The translations under genes and the position numbers were made by a program. Shown in pieces: positions 1-13,159 of a stretch of 64,000 nt of DNA (position 1 is its first letter; each line of letters starts with the position of its first letter). Source of the DNA: Phytoseiulus persimilis (Eukaryota > Arthropoda > Arachnida > Mesostigmata > Phytoseiidae). The notes beneath the pieces were generated by a model. The model was not told the DNA's origin. It was given only the letters and a program-made list of their open reading frames with translations, and made no database searches. The DNA is taken from assembly GCA_037576195.1 (NCBI GenBank), contig CM075103.1, positions 8,122,001 through 8,186,000 of the forward strand. The letters run 5' to 3'.

Positions 1-210
1 CGGGAGACGATCACGATCGAGAGCGATTCGAGGGGGCGAGTTCACAAGATGATCGAATCACTTGACCGAAATCGGGATTCCAACAATTTCGTGGGCCAGG
101 ACAAGTCCAGGAAAGTCTATCAGGAGTTGAAAGAGGAGCAACTGCTTCTGGAAGAGCATGGGAATCGATCGACCCCTATAACAGGTCGGTCAAGCCCTTC
201 TCAGATCTGA
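1..210 (+). CDS. possible C-terminal exon of an unidentified gene entering from the left
   Basis: Frame 1 is open from the first base of the window to a TGA at 208-210, giving 69 residues. The peptide is strongly charged and probably helical, rich in Arg, Lys, Glu and Asp, with a run such as KVYQELKEEQLLLEEHG that would suit a coiled coil. The tail is Ser/Pro rich. I recognise no family. There is no clear AATAAA on the plus strand in the following 300 bases. It could be the last exon of a gene that starts outside the window, or chance: a 69-codon open run in DNA of this composition is suggestive but not decisive. Confidence 0.35.
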   Translation, partial: RETITIESDSRGRVHKMIESLDRNRDSNNFVGQDKSRKVYQELKEEQLLLEEHGNRSTPITGRSSPSQI

Positions 211-611
211 ACCGATCCACCGAAACATGTCCTTTGCGCTGCATCCGGTCGTCACAAGCTTAGGATCAGAGATTCTGGGATTCGAACCCGTATTCGGGAT
301 TTCGCGCCCTGAACTCGTGGTTTTTTGCGACCCTTGACCCTGATTCCATCCTTCGTGCAAGAACCTAGAGAGAGAATAGAGCCAGCTGTTGAAAGATTAC
401 AAATGGGCGATGACGATATTTGCTCCTGTTCGGAGAAGATACTCGGGCACGTCCAGAGATCTCAATTCAATAGCTCTTTATTTTGGTAAAGTTTTTTTTG
501 TGTAAACGATAACGGCATCACAACACTGTAATCATCAGTGTGTCGCAGAAACAGGAAAGGATCACAATGAATTTGCCCTCTCGACATCTTTGAACAAATT
601 CGCCACGAGAA
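211..611. other. spacer with minus-strand poly(A)-like signal
   Basis: No coding sequence is seen here. A TTTATT at 477-482 reads AATAAA on the minus strand, about 130 bases past the stop codon of the reverse transcriptase that ends at 612. It could serve as that element's polyadenylation signal or belong to its 3' tail. A GGGATTCGAACCC-like stretch near 275 resembles a tRNA T-arm but has no partner stem. Confidence 0.4.
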
Positions 612-1982
612 TCAGTTGTTGACAGCATCAGTCCTCGCAACGGACCTCGTCCGTACGGTACATCCACTACGGAGGCAGTTAATGTTGGTTTCAAAATAAT
701 GATCCATCTCTCCCAGGAGTCTGATTCGCTTCAGGATGCGTGAGTCTTGCTCTCCAAGAACTCCCATAATGGGATTGAGAGGGGTGACTTCTTTGGCAAA
801 GGAACAACGCATGTGTAATCGCTTCAGGAAATATTTCTGAACAGATTCAACAATTTTAACATGTTTAGCTTTGTATGGCATCCAAATAGTACAACAGTAT
901 AAGAATTTGCTCAAGACTAGAGATTCATACGATCGTATGTAAAATTCAGGATGTTTGATCACAAAGCATCTGAAGATCGAGTTTACAACGTTGCGAGTAG
1001 AGAAAACTATGTTCGTTATGTGCTCATCGAAGTTGAGATCAGAAGACATCTGCACGCCAAGATCGCGGATGCTGTGTACCACTGGAAGAGGATGGCCCTC
1101 TGTTCCATATGTTGGAAGAGGAGACCTCGATCCATTCTTTGCAAGGACAGCACATTTCGATGAGGATAGCGTCATTCTGTTATCGTCACACCATCGCGTC
1201 ACTCCATCAATGGCTGCTTGAAGGGTGATACGGTCAACAGAATCACGCGCAGGTCCGAACAGCTTCAGATCATCCGCTAACAGGAGATAACTGGTGGAAG
1301 GAGGGAGATAGGCACCAATGTCGGGAACATATATGACGTATAGAAGTGCTGATAGGGCACCTCCCTGAGGTACACCAGATGGAGCAGGGAGGGGGGCTGA
1401 CAATTGGTTTTCGACTTTGACTCTGAACGAGCGGTCACTCAGAAAGCTACTGCTCCATTCGATCGTTTTGGAATGCAAGCCAATTCGATTCATCTTCTTA
1501 AGGAGAATTGTGTGATCAACCTTATCGAAGGCCGATTTGAGGTCGAAGTAAATAGCATGGCGGGGAACACCGTCATTGATGTACTGCCCAAACTCTTGCA
1601 CCATGGAGAGCAATTGTGTGCATGTTGATCCTCTAGGAACAAAACCGTGTTGTCGAGGATCAAGAATACTATTGATTTGAAGATGTCGCGTGATGTGTGA
1701 ATGGATCATCTTTCCAAGCACAAGACACGCGATTGAGGATTGAGATACTGGTCGATAATGTGTTACATCGTCCTTGGATCCTTTTTTGTGTACAGCGGTC
1801 ACGATACCACACCGAAAGAGTGCAGGTGCTTTTCCATCTTCGTAAGAACGTTGAAATATTAGGGCCAGAGGCTCGCATAGGAATACTCTGGAAGTTCTGA
1901 AGAATATCGGTGGAATATTGTCAGGCGTATAAGATGTCTTCATCGGCAGGGAGGAGAGCTGATCTCTCGAGGATTTCCCCAC
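612..1982 (-). mobile_element. non-LTR retrotransposon, 5'-truncated reverse transcriptase 3' half
   Basis: A minus-strand ORF of about 456 codons carries the core of a non-LTR (LINE-type) reverse transcriptase. In order it shows VHKKGSKDDVTHYRPVS near the start, FDLKSAFDKVDH (the first catalytic Asp region), APSGVPQGGALSALLYVIYV, and a LLADDLKLF box in the place of the usual YADD. A thumb and C-terminal region follow (CTIWMPYKAKHVKIVESVQ). The ORF has no stop inside, but neither the apurinic endonuclease nor the start of the polymerase is present upstream, where both frames break before 2050. This is typical 5' truncation by incomplete reverse transcription. The clade (Jockey, CR1 or similar) cannot be fixed by eye. 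It is a different family from the fragment at 13.2-14.0 kb. No target duplication was found. Confidence 0.88.
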
Positions 1983-4900
1983 GAACTTGCAGAGCGCAGC
2001 GATCTAGGGCCTCGAGCTAGAAGCTTCTCAAGTCCCGCGCTAAGAATTCTGGAATCCGTCTTCATAGCTCATCAAGCCGAGTGCAGCAAGGCGAGAATCA
2101 GCACCCCGATTCTCATGGATTCATTTGTGAGCTATATGAGATAGTGATCCAATCGGAAACACCGAGCTCCTCACCATCCTCTGCGCCACGCGTACGAGAC
2201 TACATATCTCCAGCCGGAATGAAGATGGTCACCAGGAGAAACCCGCATCCAAACTGGATTTCCAATTATCTATCCAAATCCATTGAGCGGAGAAATATCC
2301 AATATTCAATGCGCACATCCAAAGGTTTGCGGTGTTGCAAATACAAGCGTTCTCAAGTCTAGATATGTATTTCCGAGCAAGTTTAGCACCTGCCAGAAAT
2401 GAGCGAGACTCTTAGCGGCTCGGGATCGGCTTGGAGGTCCATTGGTGAATTTGGAGTTTCCTTGATGAATCATTGATCTGCAACAGAAGTCCAAGAACCG
2501 TTGAGAGTTAAATTCCGGCGACTTGGCCAACGGTGACGTTCCTTGGAGGAGAAAAGCCTTAATCCTCAATCAAGCTAAGAGTTAATCTCTAATCTGATTC
2601 TCCCCTATGCCTCAATTCGGTCCAAACCCTCTGCTCCGGGAACCGTCGGTAGTGTAGCGCGGCAGAGCTCTTGTGCGAGTGTCAGGTATGAAATCGCAAC
2701 CTATGACTCGAAATCGTTCCCTGCCCGATCGCGGAGCTCAAGCGTCGATTGTCCGTCGTCGAGCCGGAAGTTCTGAACCTAAGCGGCTGGGGAGGCATGC
2801 CGTTTCTTGGCCTGAGGGTTCCCGGATAATGTGGCGACCCTGACACCGGCAAGCGGCCCCTGCCGCCTCGAAGCGTACCTTTCGAAAATGAGCGACCATG
2901 CGAACCTTTCGGCCGAGTTCGAACCTTGAGAGACGCCGTCGAACACAAACAAAGTTCGAGCGTTCTAAAAGGAGTTCGGTATTATTAGAGACGCCGAGCC
3001 GTCGTCCGCAGTATATATCGGTCGTACGTGCCTTATTCTGCAGTTTAGTGTCTGGGCGATGGTTCCCAAACAGGAAGGTGCCCCCAGTGCTCCACGTCGG
3101 GCCATTGGGAGGAAGCTGAAAAGTTTGGGAGCCAGTGGCTCTGAAGGGGGAAAGGAGTCGAGGAATGAGTTCCGAAGCTGACGGGAGAGCGCGAGCAGTG
3201 CGGGAAAACGAGGGCGGGAGGGAAGAAGAGAACCATGAGCAGGAAGAGAGAGGGAAAACAAAGCGAAACTCAGATGGAGAGAGGCGCAGGGAGAAAGCGA
3301 CAGAGAGGAAATTTGAGAGACGATGAAACAATGTGGTTGATTACTGCATCGAGGATCGAGTCCCGCGTGTAAGGTGCCCGTTGAGGCGGGACGACGTGAT
3401 TCAGTTTCCTTCACGGCAAAGTCCGCAACTGAATGATTACTGACGTTCGTGTTGCAGTTCCAGTCACACACGGGAGACTTGTTCCCCACCGGCTGAGACC
3501 ATCGCCTGCGTGCGAGCCGATGAAACCCGAAACAAGATGGTCCGAGTGGCACAAAAGACTCCCTCGTCGACTTGCCCGAGTGCCAGTCTTGGAGCCATCC
3601 AAGCAGTTCACTGTCGGAACGGGTACGCGAGCCTAGCCGGCTGTTGGTCTGTGTTCTCATCTCCTTCTCGGTGTCTCTCTCAGCCGCTTTCTCGGTCCTC
3701 CGTTGTTCTGTTCCGTCAATTTAGCTTATTGAATTCTTGCTCCCGAGACTTCTCGTACCTCTCCCCGGTACCCTGAACCATCCATCCGATCGACCCACCT
3801 TCTTTCGGCCCGACTCCTCTGACTGGCTCACTTGCTTGGCGGCTCGGGTTGGTTGGCTGGCTGGCTCTGACCGATTCTCTGTCTGAGCGATTGTCTGAAT
3901 GATAGAGCGTACTGGTCTGTCAGTTTCCCGGGACGGCTGTCTGTCAATCGAAACGTTCGTCCGTTAGTCCGTTCGCGCATCCAACTTCAAGGAGCGTGTT
4001 ACTGGTTCTTGACAGCTTGAACTTCAACAGCATCACAGATTTATTTCGAGCAGGTCTATCGTTCGACTCTTGAATGAACCTGTCGTTCGCCGTATTCCCG
4101 TCGTCGATGAGACGCTGTAATGCTAGGACTCGAACGAGCCTTCAGCCGAGCGTGCTCGATCGCTTTCTTGGGTCAATGCCGGCTGTAAATAATGTTGAAC
4201 CGCAACTCGCGTTCTCCTTCCGGGAACTCATATTCGCACCGTTTGTCAAGTGGTCAGATGTCATGCTCGGCCCGGATTCGGGTAGGAGCTGATTCATTCT
4301 GTCCCATTGGAAAGCTTGAGATGAATTGGATTCTAATTCGTTGATGTTCATGCGGGTATACGCCAGTTCCTTGACCATATGTCCCCGCTTTTCCCCTATA
4401 TCTGAGCCTGGGGATCCGACGGTCCGCTGAGAATATTGGAATTTGTGTAAACGGCATGAGGCTCCAGGCGATGCTTACAGACCTACTCGGCTTGCCAGCC
4501 CCCGAGCTACAGAGTTGGTCAGGTTTCTTGCTTGCAAAGCGGTTAGCTCCGTCGAGAGGCACCAGCGGGGTCGAGAAGGGACGAGAGTCGAGTAGGAGGC
4601 AAGTGGCCGACCCAAGTGGCGATTCGGTGCGAGAAGGAATTGAATCGTCTTGTTCAATAGCGACCAGCTTCGCCGGAAACACGGCTGGTGCAATTGGCAC
4701 TCATCCGTGAGCTGCTTATGGAATGGGAGCCAAGCCTTGGCACGAGCTCAATTACGGAACTCTCTCACTTTCGTTGCTGTCGAAAGAGCTGATGGGCCTT
4801 CTCGGATTCCTGGAATTGACAGAAACTTCTTCATTGAACGAGACGCGTCTAGTTCCCAGACAGAACGAACGTTCAGAGGGAATGGTTCACGATTGTGAGA

Positions 4901-7900
4901 AATGGCAATATGAAGAGAGCAGTCCACTCCAACCGGATCGCAGGCCGGTCCGCAGGAGTAACGACATAACTCTGAGTGACGCGAACGTTACAAGGAAAGA
5001 TGCTCGTAAAAACGTCACATGGAAGACACTTCTCGAACATGAAGTCTCACGTGGGGAACGTAGGTGAGAAACGTGAACACGCTCCACGTTGAAGATGTTC
5101 GAGAAGGATGAGTTTATGTTTCCGTATGTCACGGTTTCCCCGTTTGCTGTTCTGCCGAATAGTCGCCTCCCTCGAAGAAGCATGCATTTGGCCGCATTCA
5201 ATGCAAAAGACCTCCCAGTGGCGTTTCTCTTGAGCCTAATCAGAGAGGAATGAAAAAGGTGCCGCGAGGAGTTGTAAAATCGGCCAGTCAGGATTTGAGG
5301 CGAGAACTCCAAGGAGGATTCCCTCCAATAGGCGGAAGTTGCGGACAGAATTGTCCGGAGCAGGAGTTTTTCGGCAAGCGATCCGTTGAACTCGTCGTCA
5401 GGCCGCCGAGGCTACGTACTATATTTGGGTTCTGTTTCCTGGAAACGTTGATTTTATTCTAGGCAGACGGCTTTCGCCCGAGCTTCCACGAAGGATTCGA
5501 ATAAACGGAACATTTTCTGTTGCTGCACGCAGGATTTCCATTACGACCCCGCGCGCAAGCTCCACCGGAGCTCGTCTCTCGTTCCGCTCTGAGAGTGTGT
5601 CGGGCTTCGACGAAACAAAAGGCGAATCACGCGATTCAAATCCGCGCAACGGCCTCTAGTCACCTCCAGCATTCATTGAAACAGAATACGCCAGGCGCAC
5701 TACCATCGACAACATCACGAGATCTGCGAACCTCAGATTGAGGGACTAGCAAGATCGGGAGGGAAAAATGTGCATAGAATCCAGCGTTCCGGCAGTCCAA
5801 ACACGGAAGGAAACCTTCAGAGCCATACCTCGACTCCGTAAATATTAGCAGCAGAACGTAACCGAAATCTCTTCCGCCACCCCTGTGTGGTGTGTGGTAC
5901 TCGGACAAACGGGAGAGATCCTCAAACAAGGTTCTGATGACTTTGTCAGTGGGAAGCAAAAAACGAGAAGAGACCCTCAGAGAGAGGAAAATAAAGTCGG
6001 CTGCCTGTGCTCGGCACGAAGCCATAGTGAGCTGGTGGCTCAGCGAGGAAAATTCCCGGATTTTCAATTCGGAGCGGCAAGCGGGAACCCTTACGCCGAT
6101 CACGTACTCAATGAAAACCGTCGAAGTTCAGCTGCCGCTGGTCGTGGCGGTGGCGGTCTTTGCTGCTTCTGTGGGGACTCCGTCGTCGCAGCTGCCACTG
6201 CTACCGACTCTATTGTTGCAACTGTTCCCTCCTCGATCCGTGCTCTGATTTCTCTCTCTGACCTTCCCTTTTTTGCGCGTCCCTCGATCCGCGTCTGCGG
6301 GTTTGGCGACGAATCTTACCCTCCCAGCATAGTTTGTTCGGAACAACGCGATGCCGCCCAGAGATCGTGTTGGGCGAGAGATCTGTCGAATCCGTGTCCG
6401 AGGAACGAAAGCTCGGCGAATCGTTCGCTTACTCCAGACGACCTCCGACGCCTCTTCTACGGGAAGCGATATGTAAGGAAGCTCATGCGACTACGGTCGC
6501 TCGAGTGGAATCCGGCCAAGATCGTTCGGGAGCATAGATCGAATGGCCGAGACCTCAGCGAACGGCGCGGCACGGCCTGCGTTCTGTCATAAATTAGGAT
6601 TACAGCCAGCGACAAAACTGTTATCGGCTCGGCCAGCTGAAAGAAATAGAGAAAGCAATCCTGGCCACAGTGTTTCGTTTCCCTTATCCTCGCTCGGAAA
6701 TCTGGGCCGGTCTCCGGTTCTTTCGCGATCAGGGATTACATTCCGCCATCTTGCCAGACAGCCAGCTCCACAAAGTCGAGCAATTTCGAGCATAAGCGCT
6801 CATCGAGTTCACGGACTTCCACCTTTTTGCCGCGCCACCGGGGAATCTCCTGGTCCTGCGCACTGTGGGTTCGTTAGATCATCCCAATGATGAAACGGCA
6901 AACAATGTTTTCGCCGACGTCGAGGTTTCACAGTCCGAGCCTTTGTCGTCGCGGGCGTTAATTGCTCTGAGCAATCTGCTCCTCGTACGGGGATTCTGAG
7001 GGCTTCCTCTGCTGCCTCAATACCAAAAACTAAGCGTTAGTGTTGGGCTCGATTTCTGCCGCTGTCGCTTCAACCCATCATTCGTACATACTCTTTGTTC
7101 TAGAATGGGTTCTATGTTCCGTACAGACCATCTCAAGCGAGCGTCGCCTCAGAAACCAAGTATCTCGATGCTCACTCGAGCCCTCTCATGTATGCAGCCA
7201 TGAGAGGGCTCATACGTTGTGAGGCCGAGTTTCCTCACCATCCGAGGCTAATCTGGAAACGAAAGTCTCCGGAAAACGAAAGAATCTTCAGTTCTGTCGT
7301 CTCGGTGGATAGCAACGCCTTATATGGGGAAGATGCTCTTCTTCGCGATCTCGTATCCAATTCAATGCCAATCAATGAGTCCCCCTGCTGAGCACGTTCA
7401 TCGAAACTTGGTCCTCGGCATGATGCGCGCCATGTGTATGATAACGACCAGAATCGAATTCTTGCTTCTTGCACCGCCCTTGCGAAGGAATGATCTTCCA
7501 CGGAAGACTCCCGATCGCCGTCGCAGCAGGAGCGAGTGACGCCGCATCGGCCCAAGCTGACGAAGTCGATGCACTCCTGCGCGATAACAAGCTTGGTCTT
7601 TGAGCTCCATTTGCGGAAAAAAAAAACGAAGTTGTTGTAGTGGTATTCTTGTTGTGATCATCAACCCGAACCCTGATAAAAATTTTACGGGTCCCGTCAC
7701 GCCCGAACAATGAATCTTCTAAGGGAGAACGATGGTCAAGACCTCAGACTTGAATGATCTCGATCGGACAAGTTGGTGCGCAAAAAGAGAAAAATCGTTT
7801 TTTTTCCTCGACCACCAAGTTTTCCTTCTGCCACATGGTAGGCTTGACGGATAAGGATTTCCGACATTCCAGTGGCGGGCCTGATAGATACTCTCAGGGC

Positions 7901-8946
7901 AGAATGAAAAAAATCTGTATCGCAACCACATTCTCGCGGAGAAAAAAACTTTCTCAAGAAAGAAAGCCTCAAGGTTCCTCCTGACCGAAAATGCAGAGGA
8001 ATGATAACATGGAGAGTATCCGCAGGGCCCTCATGAGAATGGCGAAAATCCCTAACAATTGAAACCATTTTTTTTTCTGCGCTCCATCTTTCCCGAATGT
8101 GATCATTCTAGTCTGGGGTCTAGGCCCTCGATTGAGGAACATTCATCAGCCGTTTCGCGTTCTCAGGATTAATCGCTCGAGAGCTGCGCGTCTCGAAAAT
8201 GTTTCTCTCGAGTCGGGTTCATGGTCACAACAGGAAAACGGCTGCGACAACTGCGTTTTTCCCCCTTGATGAAGCCCATGGACCAAGCTAACTATCGGAC
8301 AGGGGTGCATCGATTTGAATGATCCCGTTCCTTGTTGAAAAGTCTCGAAATGTTGTGTAATCACACAGGAAAGTCTCCCTGAACGCCTCCGAGAAATGCC
8401 TGACTCCTAGTAGAGGGACGTTCTTATGTCGAAACTACTGTTCTCTCAGGCGAGACATTTTTGTCATTGGAACCTGAGCAAATTGAGGGAGACCCACGCA
8501 AATTGGGCGAATTTCCCCTGCTGACATCAGTCGATTCCGGAAGGCAGATCCCACATGGCCCCGATCATCATTACAGCACCACCTCAATCATATCATTTCG
8601 CGATTTCAACCTGGCTCAGACAAGTTCTGTCGGAAGATGTCGCGTGTCTATTTCTCAGGGGTTTGGTATCCTGAAGGACCACCAGCCCGAGAACCTTTGA
8701 GTCTTCGATGATCGACTCAACCGAGAGTCGAGCTTCGCAGCTCTTCCCTGCGGATTGAGAAGCCACACATGCAGGGGGCGCTGAGTCTTTTCAGTCTCCT
8801 CGAATTGAATCCTTTGAAGCTTGTCAGGCTTTCGCGATTGAACACACATGAATATCAGAAGTCGATCCTAGATCCGATCCGAAAGATGTCCTGTGCTTTG
8901 CGGACAACCATGACGATTTCCCATGAATACTTTTACCCTCAAATCT
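1983..8946. other. gene-poor spacer
   Basis: I find no recognisable protein here. The many open runs of 60-235 codons overlap in opposing frames, have no family motifs, and are what sequence of this composition yields. The longest, a plus-strand run at 5885-6592, reads Arg/Ser-rich without domain signals. A purine-rich tract lies at about 3170-3320, and a degenerate GGCTGGCT/GGTTGG stretch near 3845-3865. The region may hold introns or untranslated exons of a long gene, but nothing in the sequence proves this. Confidence 0.5.
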
Positions 8947-9137
8947 CGCAGATAACGAACATTTTTTTTTCGATTTTTCCTCCAAAAATCGCATCAGATA
9001 AGATCCTCATTTGCCGAGTTCGCTATCTGATGAGCTCGTTCCCTGACAAGTTCGTCATCTGGCAATTTCATAGTCTGATAGGTTCGTTATCTGATGGGTT
9101 TTTTTCAGAGTAAATCGAAAAAAGGTTCGTTATCTGC
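8947..9137. repeat. palindromic (MITE-like) element with terminal inverted repeats and internal 16-bp tandem array
   Basis: The left end reads CGCAGATAACGAAC, then a T-run and CGATTT. The right end (about 9112-9137) is its reverse complement: AAATCG, an A-run, GGTTCGTTATCTGCG. The terminal inverted repeats are thus about 27 bases long with one or two changes. Inside lies an array of 16-base units with consensus GTTCGTTATCTGATGA. Five units run head to tail at 9018-9033, 9034-9049, 9050-9065, 9066-9081 and 9082-9097, with a sixth degenerate unit at 9002-9017. The unit is related to the terminal repeat itself (GTTCGTTATCTG), and an inverted copy (CATCAGATAA) sits at 8992-9001. No obvious target duplication is visible. 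It looks like a small non-autonomous DNA element or a hairpin-forming satellite seed. Confidence 0.75.
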
Positions 9138-12100
9138 GGGACTTCAGGGTACTGGAATACTTACACTTTGTCGACTTCTAGGTCTTGGAGATTCTGAGAG
9201 TCCCTTCACGACGCAACTTCCTCTTCGGGGGAGGGGGGGGGTCGAAGGAATTAAGGGAAGCGAAATAGGCGATTTTCAATCTGATTTTATGGAGCCGAGG
9301 GTATGCTTGTTGTACTCATCAAGTAGATGTGTAGCGCGGCTCCGCGGTGCTCAAGTCGTGGCTTCGCTTTAAAGTCGTTGATATCACGCTGAAAGCTCGG
9401 ATCACATTCGATGAGCCCAGGCTCAAAACGGATCAATCCTCTCGGGGATATTCTTCTCGCACTAGGTTGCGAGTTGCGAGCCACCGTGATCGACATTCGA
9501 GCGTGATTCTTCGGAAATCTGAAATTCCGTGAGATTCGTGAGAGTTTCTAGTGAAGAGCGAATCGATATGATTCACTCAGGTTGCGGGAAACTCCAGCAG
9601 TCTCGTTGCAATCGATCGGCAGCGGCCATCTCACATCGAAATATTCCTACGGAAAAAGTTTTACGCTGACATTTATTTCCGCACCTGTCTCGATCGCGGG
9701 AAGTTCGTGGAAGTCGCTCTTCCCACTAGAAGAGGAGGGTCATCGCCTGCATCATACGAAGATAAGTCGGAACGGACAGACCGAAGTGTCGTCTCAGCAT
9801 GCGGAAACGTTGTACCCGAGTAAACTTAGACGCGTCTCAGAGAGACAAGAGGGCCACAATAAAAACGTCTCCAGGAAGTTCTAACGAGGCCGCGATCGAG
9901 CAGAAAAAGTAGAAGCAGCCACTAATGAATTCCTGAAGAAGCTTCGCCGTTGTTCTTTGTTCAAGAAAGCGCTGGTCGGGATTTTTACGCTCCTCTTCAG
10001 TCTCCTTCTCCGTGGGCTCTGGTCATGACACCCCCAGCTATTCATCCAGCTGCCAGGATTCCTCGTCCCACCCCCCATGCCCTTACGCCTCTTTTTCTCC
10101 ACCCAAGCGCCCGCATCCCAGGTCCTCACCACCACAACCACTAGCTGCCCCAGCACGCACGTCCCGAAACACGTCCTTTCTCGGTTCGGAGTCCAGGGCC
10201 ACAGCAACCCGCTGCTCGCAAAGTACTCTAACGGCTTCAAAAGCGCCAAACTCAATAACCTCGATACCTCCTTCCGGGGTTCCACTGGAGACGCTGCGCC
10301 GTATCAGCGCGGGCCCACACTTCCTCTCCTCCTCATTTTCCGAGACTCCCCCAACCGGAAATCGAGCTGGCTGCGGATTCCGGCTCGGATTCGGAAGCTG
10401 TTTGAGTTTGGGTATCAGAATGTACACTTACGCACATAAACACTAGTTTGGAGGTGGTGAGGAGAATTCATTCATCCGCGATTCCTGAGACCGCATAGTT
10501 CTCGGGAGGCACCTGAAGAACTCGAGGCATTACCTCGAAGATATCTCAGAGAGAGGCAGGGAGAGAAGTCCAATCGCAATTTCTTGACCAAGATAGACGA
10601 ATGTTGCGTGGAACAACGATGAAATGTGATATCGGTCGGTTCCCTTTTTCCTTCACCGGTGCCGATTGCGCCCATCGCTTTCTGTTCAGATACGAACAGT
10701 GCACGAGTTGGCTAATCAGAGTGTAAACCCAGCCTCCTTTGCGCGGCGGCCGCGACGGAACAGAAAACCAATGCAAGCTGGCGCTCCGTGAGCGGAAGGC
10801 CTAATCATCACAGTCAACGTCTGTTCGAGACTCACTGGCTCGCTCCTCGTCTACGCAGTAGCAGTCGGTTACCTGGACTGGCTCGTCGTCAAAAGTCCTC
10901 TAGCCAGTCGGGCACTGTAGGTGGTCCGGCGGGAGGCGGGCACGATTCGTCGGAGACGCAGGTGAGCAGTCGAAAAGCAGTAGCGAAGGTAAATGCAGCT
11001 TGCCGTGACTCGCCTGCTAACAAATGGTGAAGTCAATTACAAGGACCTTCCAAACTGGGAGCGGCTACGAAAAAACCTGTCTGGCCGCCCAACAAGGGTT
11101 GAGGCGAGAAGACTTTTGCTTTTTCCCCGTTTCCGCCGATCCCAGCCGCGTAGGGAAAACGCTGACGAAGCATCTTTTTTGGTCCGGGAAAGCACTTTCC
11201 AACGCGACCGCCAACCGCCTCTAACAGTTGTCGAAGCTCTGTCGCTGTTGCTGCACCCCGAGATTTTTATTCTCGCTGCGGCGCAGGGAAATTCAACGCT
11301 ATCCAGCCAGGGCGAAGAGTGAGAACTTTTCCGACGAAGGTCTGCACGTCTCACCGTTTCATGAGCCAGTCCGCTGTGATCGGCTCAACAAACACGACCC
11401 GAAGCGACGCGGGGAGAAGAAAGGTCAGGCGATTGTCCCCTATGCCATGATGCCGAAAGCCTCGAGCTATTCGGGAGATGCCTTTCTGCTTCACTGAAAT
11501 GCATACGGAACTTCGGGAGTTCCTCTAGATTTCCTTTCCTCGGAGGTGGACCACCACTCAGCGGTACTACACGGAGACTTCAAACCGATGGTTCGAGCCG
11601 AAACTCAATCATGTTGCAGCTCGTGAAAATCTCTCGGTTGCCAACAACCCATCTCCTCCCCTCACGAGTCTTACGTTGCCAGAGTTGCCTCAAGCAGGAA
11701 TGAATATCCCCGTATGAGGTGCCCCTCGATGGGGAAACCGGCACCTTCAGAATTCCGGGGGAATCTTTTCGATCGGTGTAGTCTTGTCACGGGCTCTCAT
11801 TCGAGCAAACGACAAAACTTGCCACCCGCAACATTCTTTCCAACTCAAAGATACAAGATACTCTCGATAGCAATAAGCTCCCCGTGCGTAGTTCACCGGA
11901 GGAACGTTTTCGCGTTCGACTCATGGTCCAACACACTTATTCGACGGGATCATGTCATGTCCGACGCTTTACGCTGCCGATCATCTCGTCGTTGGGACCA
12001 TTTGTGAGAAGGATTTTTTTTTGTGACGAAACGAATTTTCCGGAGATGTTAGGGAAGCTTCCGGTGAGTTCTAGTCATACTCCTGTAGGTTGTTCGACTT

Positions 12101-13159
12101 TTGGAGCTATAAGACCATACTTTGGAACCGTTAGGGGTTCGAGGAGGCCCGAGAATCCTCTGGAATCGGCGAAGGAGTGCTCCTCAGTTTTATGTTGAAC
12201 TGGCTTTCGCAACGAGCATCGATGCAGGACGCGAGCTGAGGCTAAGGCTGTGTCTTTGCGCACTGGATCTCGAGAACCTACATGGTCTTGTGGGCAATCT
12301 CGTGACCTGCTTGCGTTCCTGCGAGCCATCTGATCATGGAATGTAGGCAGCTTCCAAAGGCACATGGCATGTCGTATTCCCACAAGTTTTCTGAAGCATT
12401 ACAACGAAGGGACGTAATAGTCCGCGCCTCCTTCAGCATAATGCCTGCGCGGAGAGACTTCACCCTATTTCCATCCCGAAACGGGGGGGGGGGGGGGAAA
12501 CCATGGCAACTGGTTTCCATGGTTCAAGTTCCGCGGTTGACGTTCTCTCGATCACGATCCCATTGAGTACTTCGAATCTCACCATGCGGTCGAAGACGCG
12601 AAAAGTTCAAGTTTTTTTTTGTACCGAAGGAGCACCTTCTTGCAACCCGACTGTCGCACGAGCACAGTGGCCACAGCTCCCTCGGAAAGTCGAGTGAACA
12701 GCTCACTGGGCTCATAGGTCGGAGGCTCTGAAAAGGACCATTGAAATCGCAGGATCAAATTTCAACCGGTCTGAGGTACGAATGGACTTTTCGTACTTCC
12801 GTTCTAGATTCGATGGATAGCGAATTTCGCTAAATGTGAATCAATGACCTGACTCGATTGTAGTTTGGAGCCGGGATACTTCCAGGATGCATGCTGCGCA
12901 AAGTGTGTCGAAATTCGCGCTAGTCGCTGCAACCCATGTTCAGCAATTCATGATGTCGCAGCACATGGAATAATCTATCGATCGACGAAACGCCCTCGAT
13001 ATGGAAGAGTCATTCATACTGAACCTCAAGCCCCTGCTTCTCACAAATCGGTTCGATGAAGAGTTTCGAGCGCCAGAGGTCAGGCCAGTCAAGCCCGGTA
13101 GCTACCGAAGCCACCAAAAGTGCCTTACTGGAAGCCTCCGACACGATGAGCTCTACATG
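9138..13159. other. gene-poor spacer with homopolymer tracts
   Basis: No recognisable gene is seen on either strand. Open runs at 10012-10446 (plus, Pro/Ser-rich) and 9881-10285 (minus) overlap each other and show no domain. G-rich runs occur at about 9228-9240. The stretch could be intergenic or intronic. Confidence 0.5.
12483..12497 (+). repeat. G15 homopolymer tract
   Basis: Fifteen consecutive G bases followed by AAACCATGG. On one strand this could form G-quadruplex-type structure. It is also a place where assembly length is unreliable. Confidence 0.8.

Noticed and set aside
268-290. tRNA T-arm-like GGGATTCGAACCCG
   Set aside because: No A-box, anticodon arm or acceptor stem can be paired around it on either strand.
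5885-6592. 235-codon plus-strand ORF
   Set aside because: No domain, overlapping ORFs in other frames, and Arg/Ser-rich random-looking composition.
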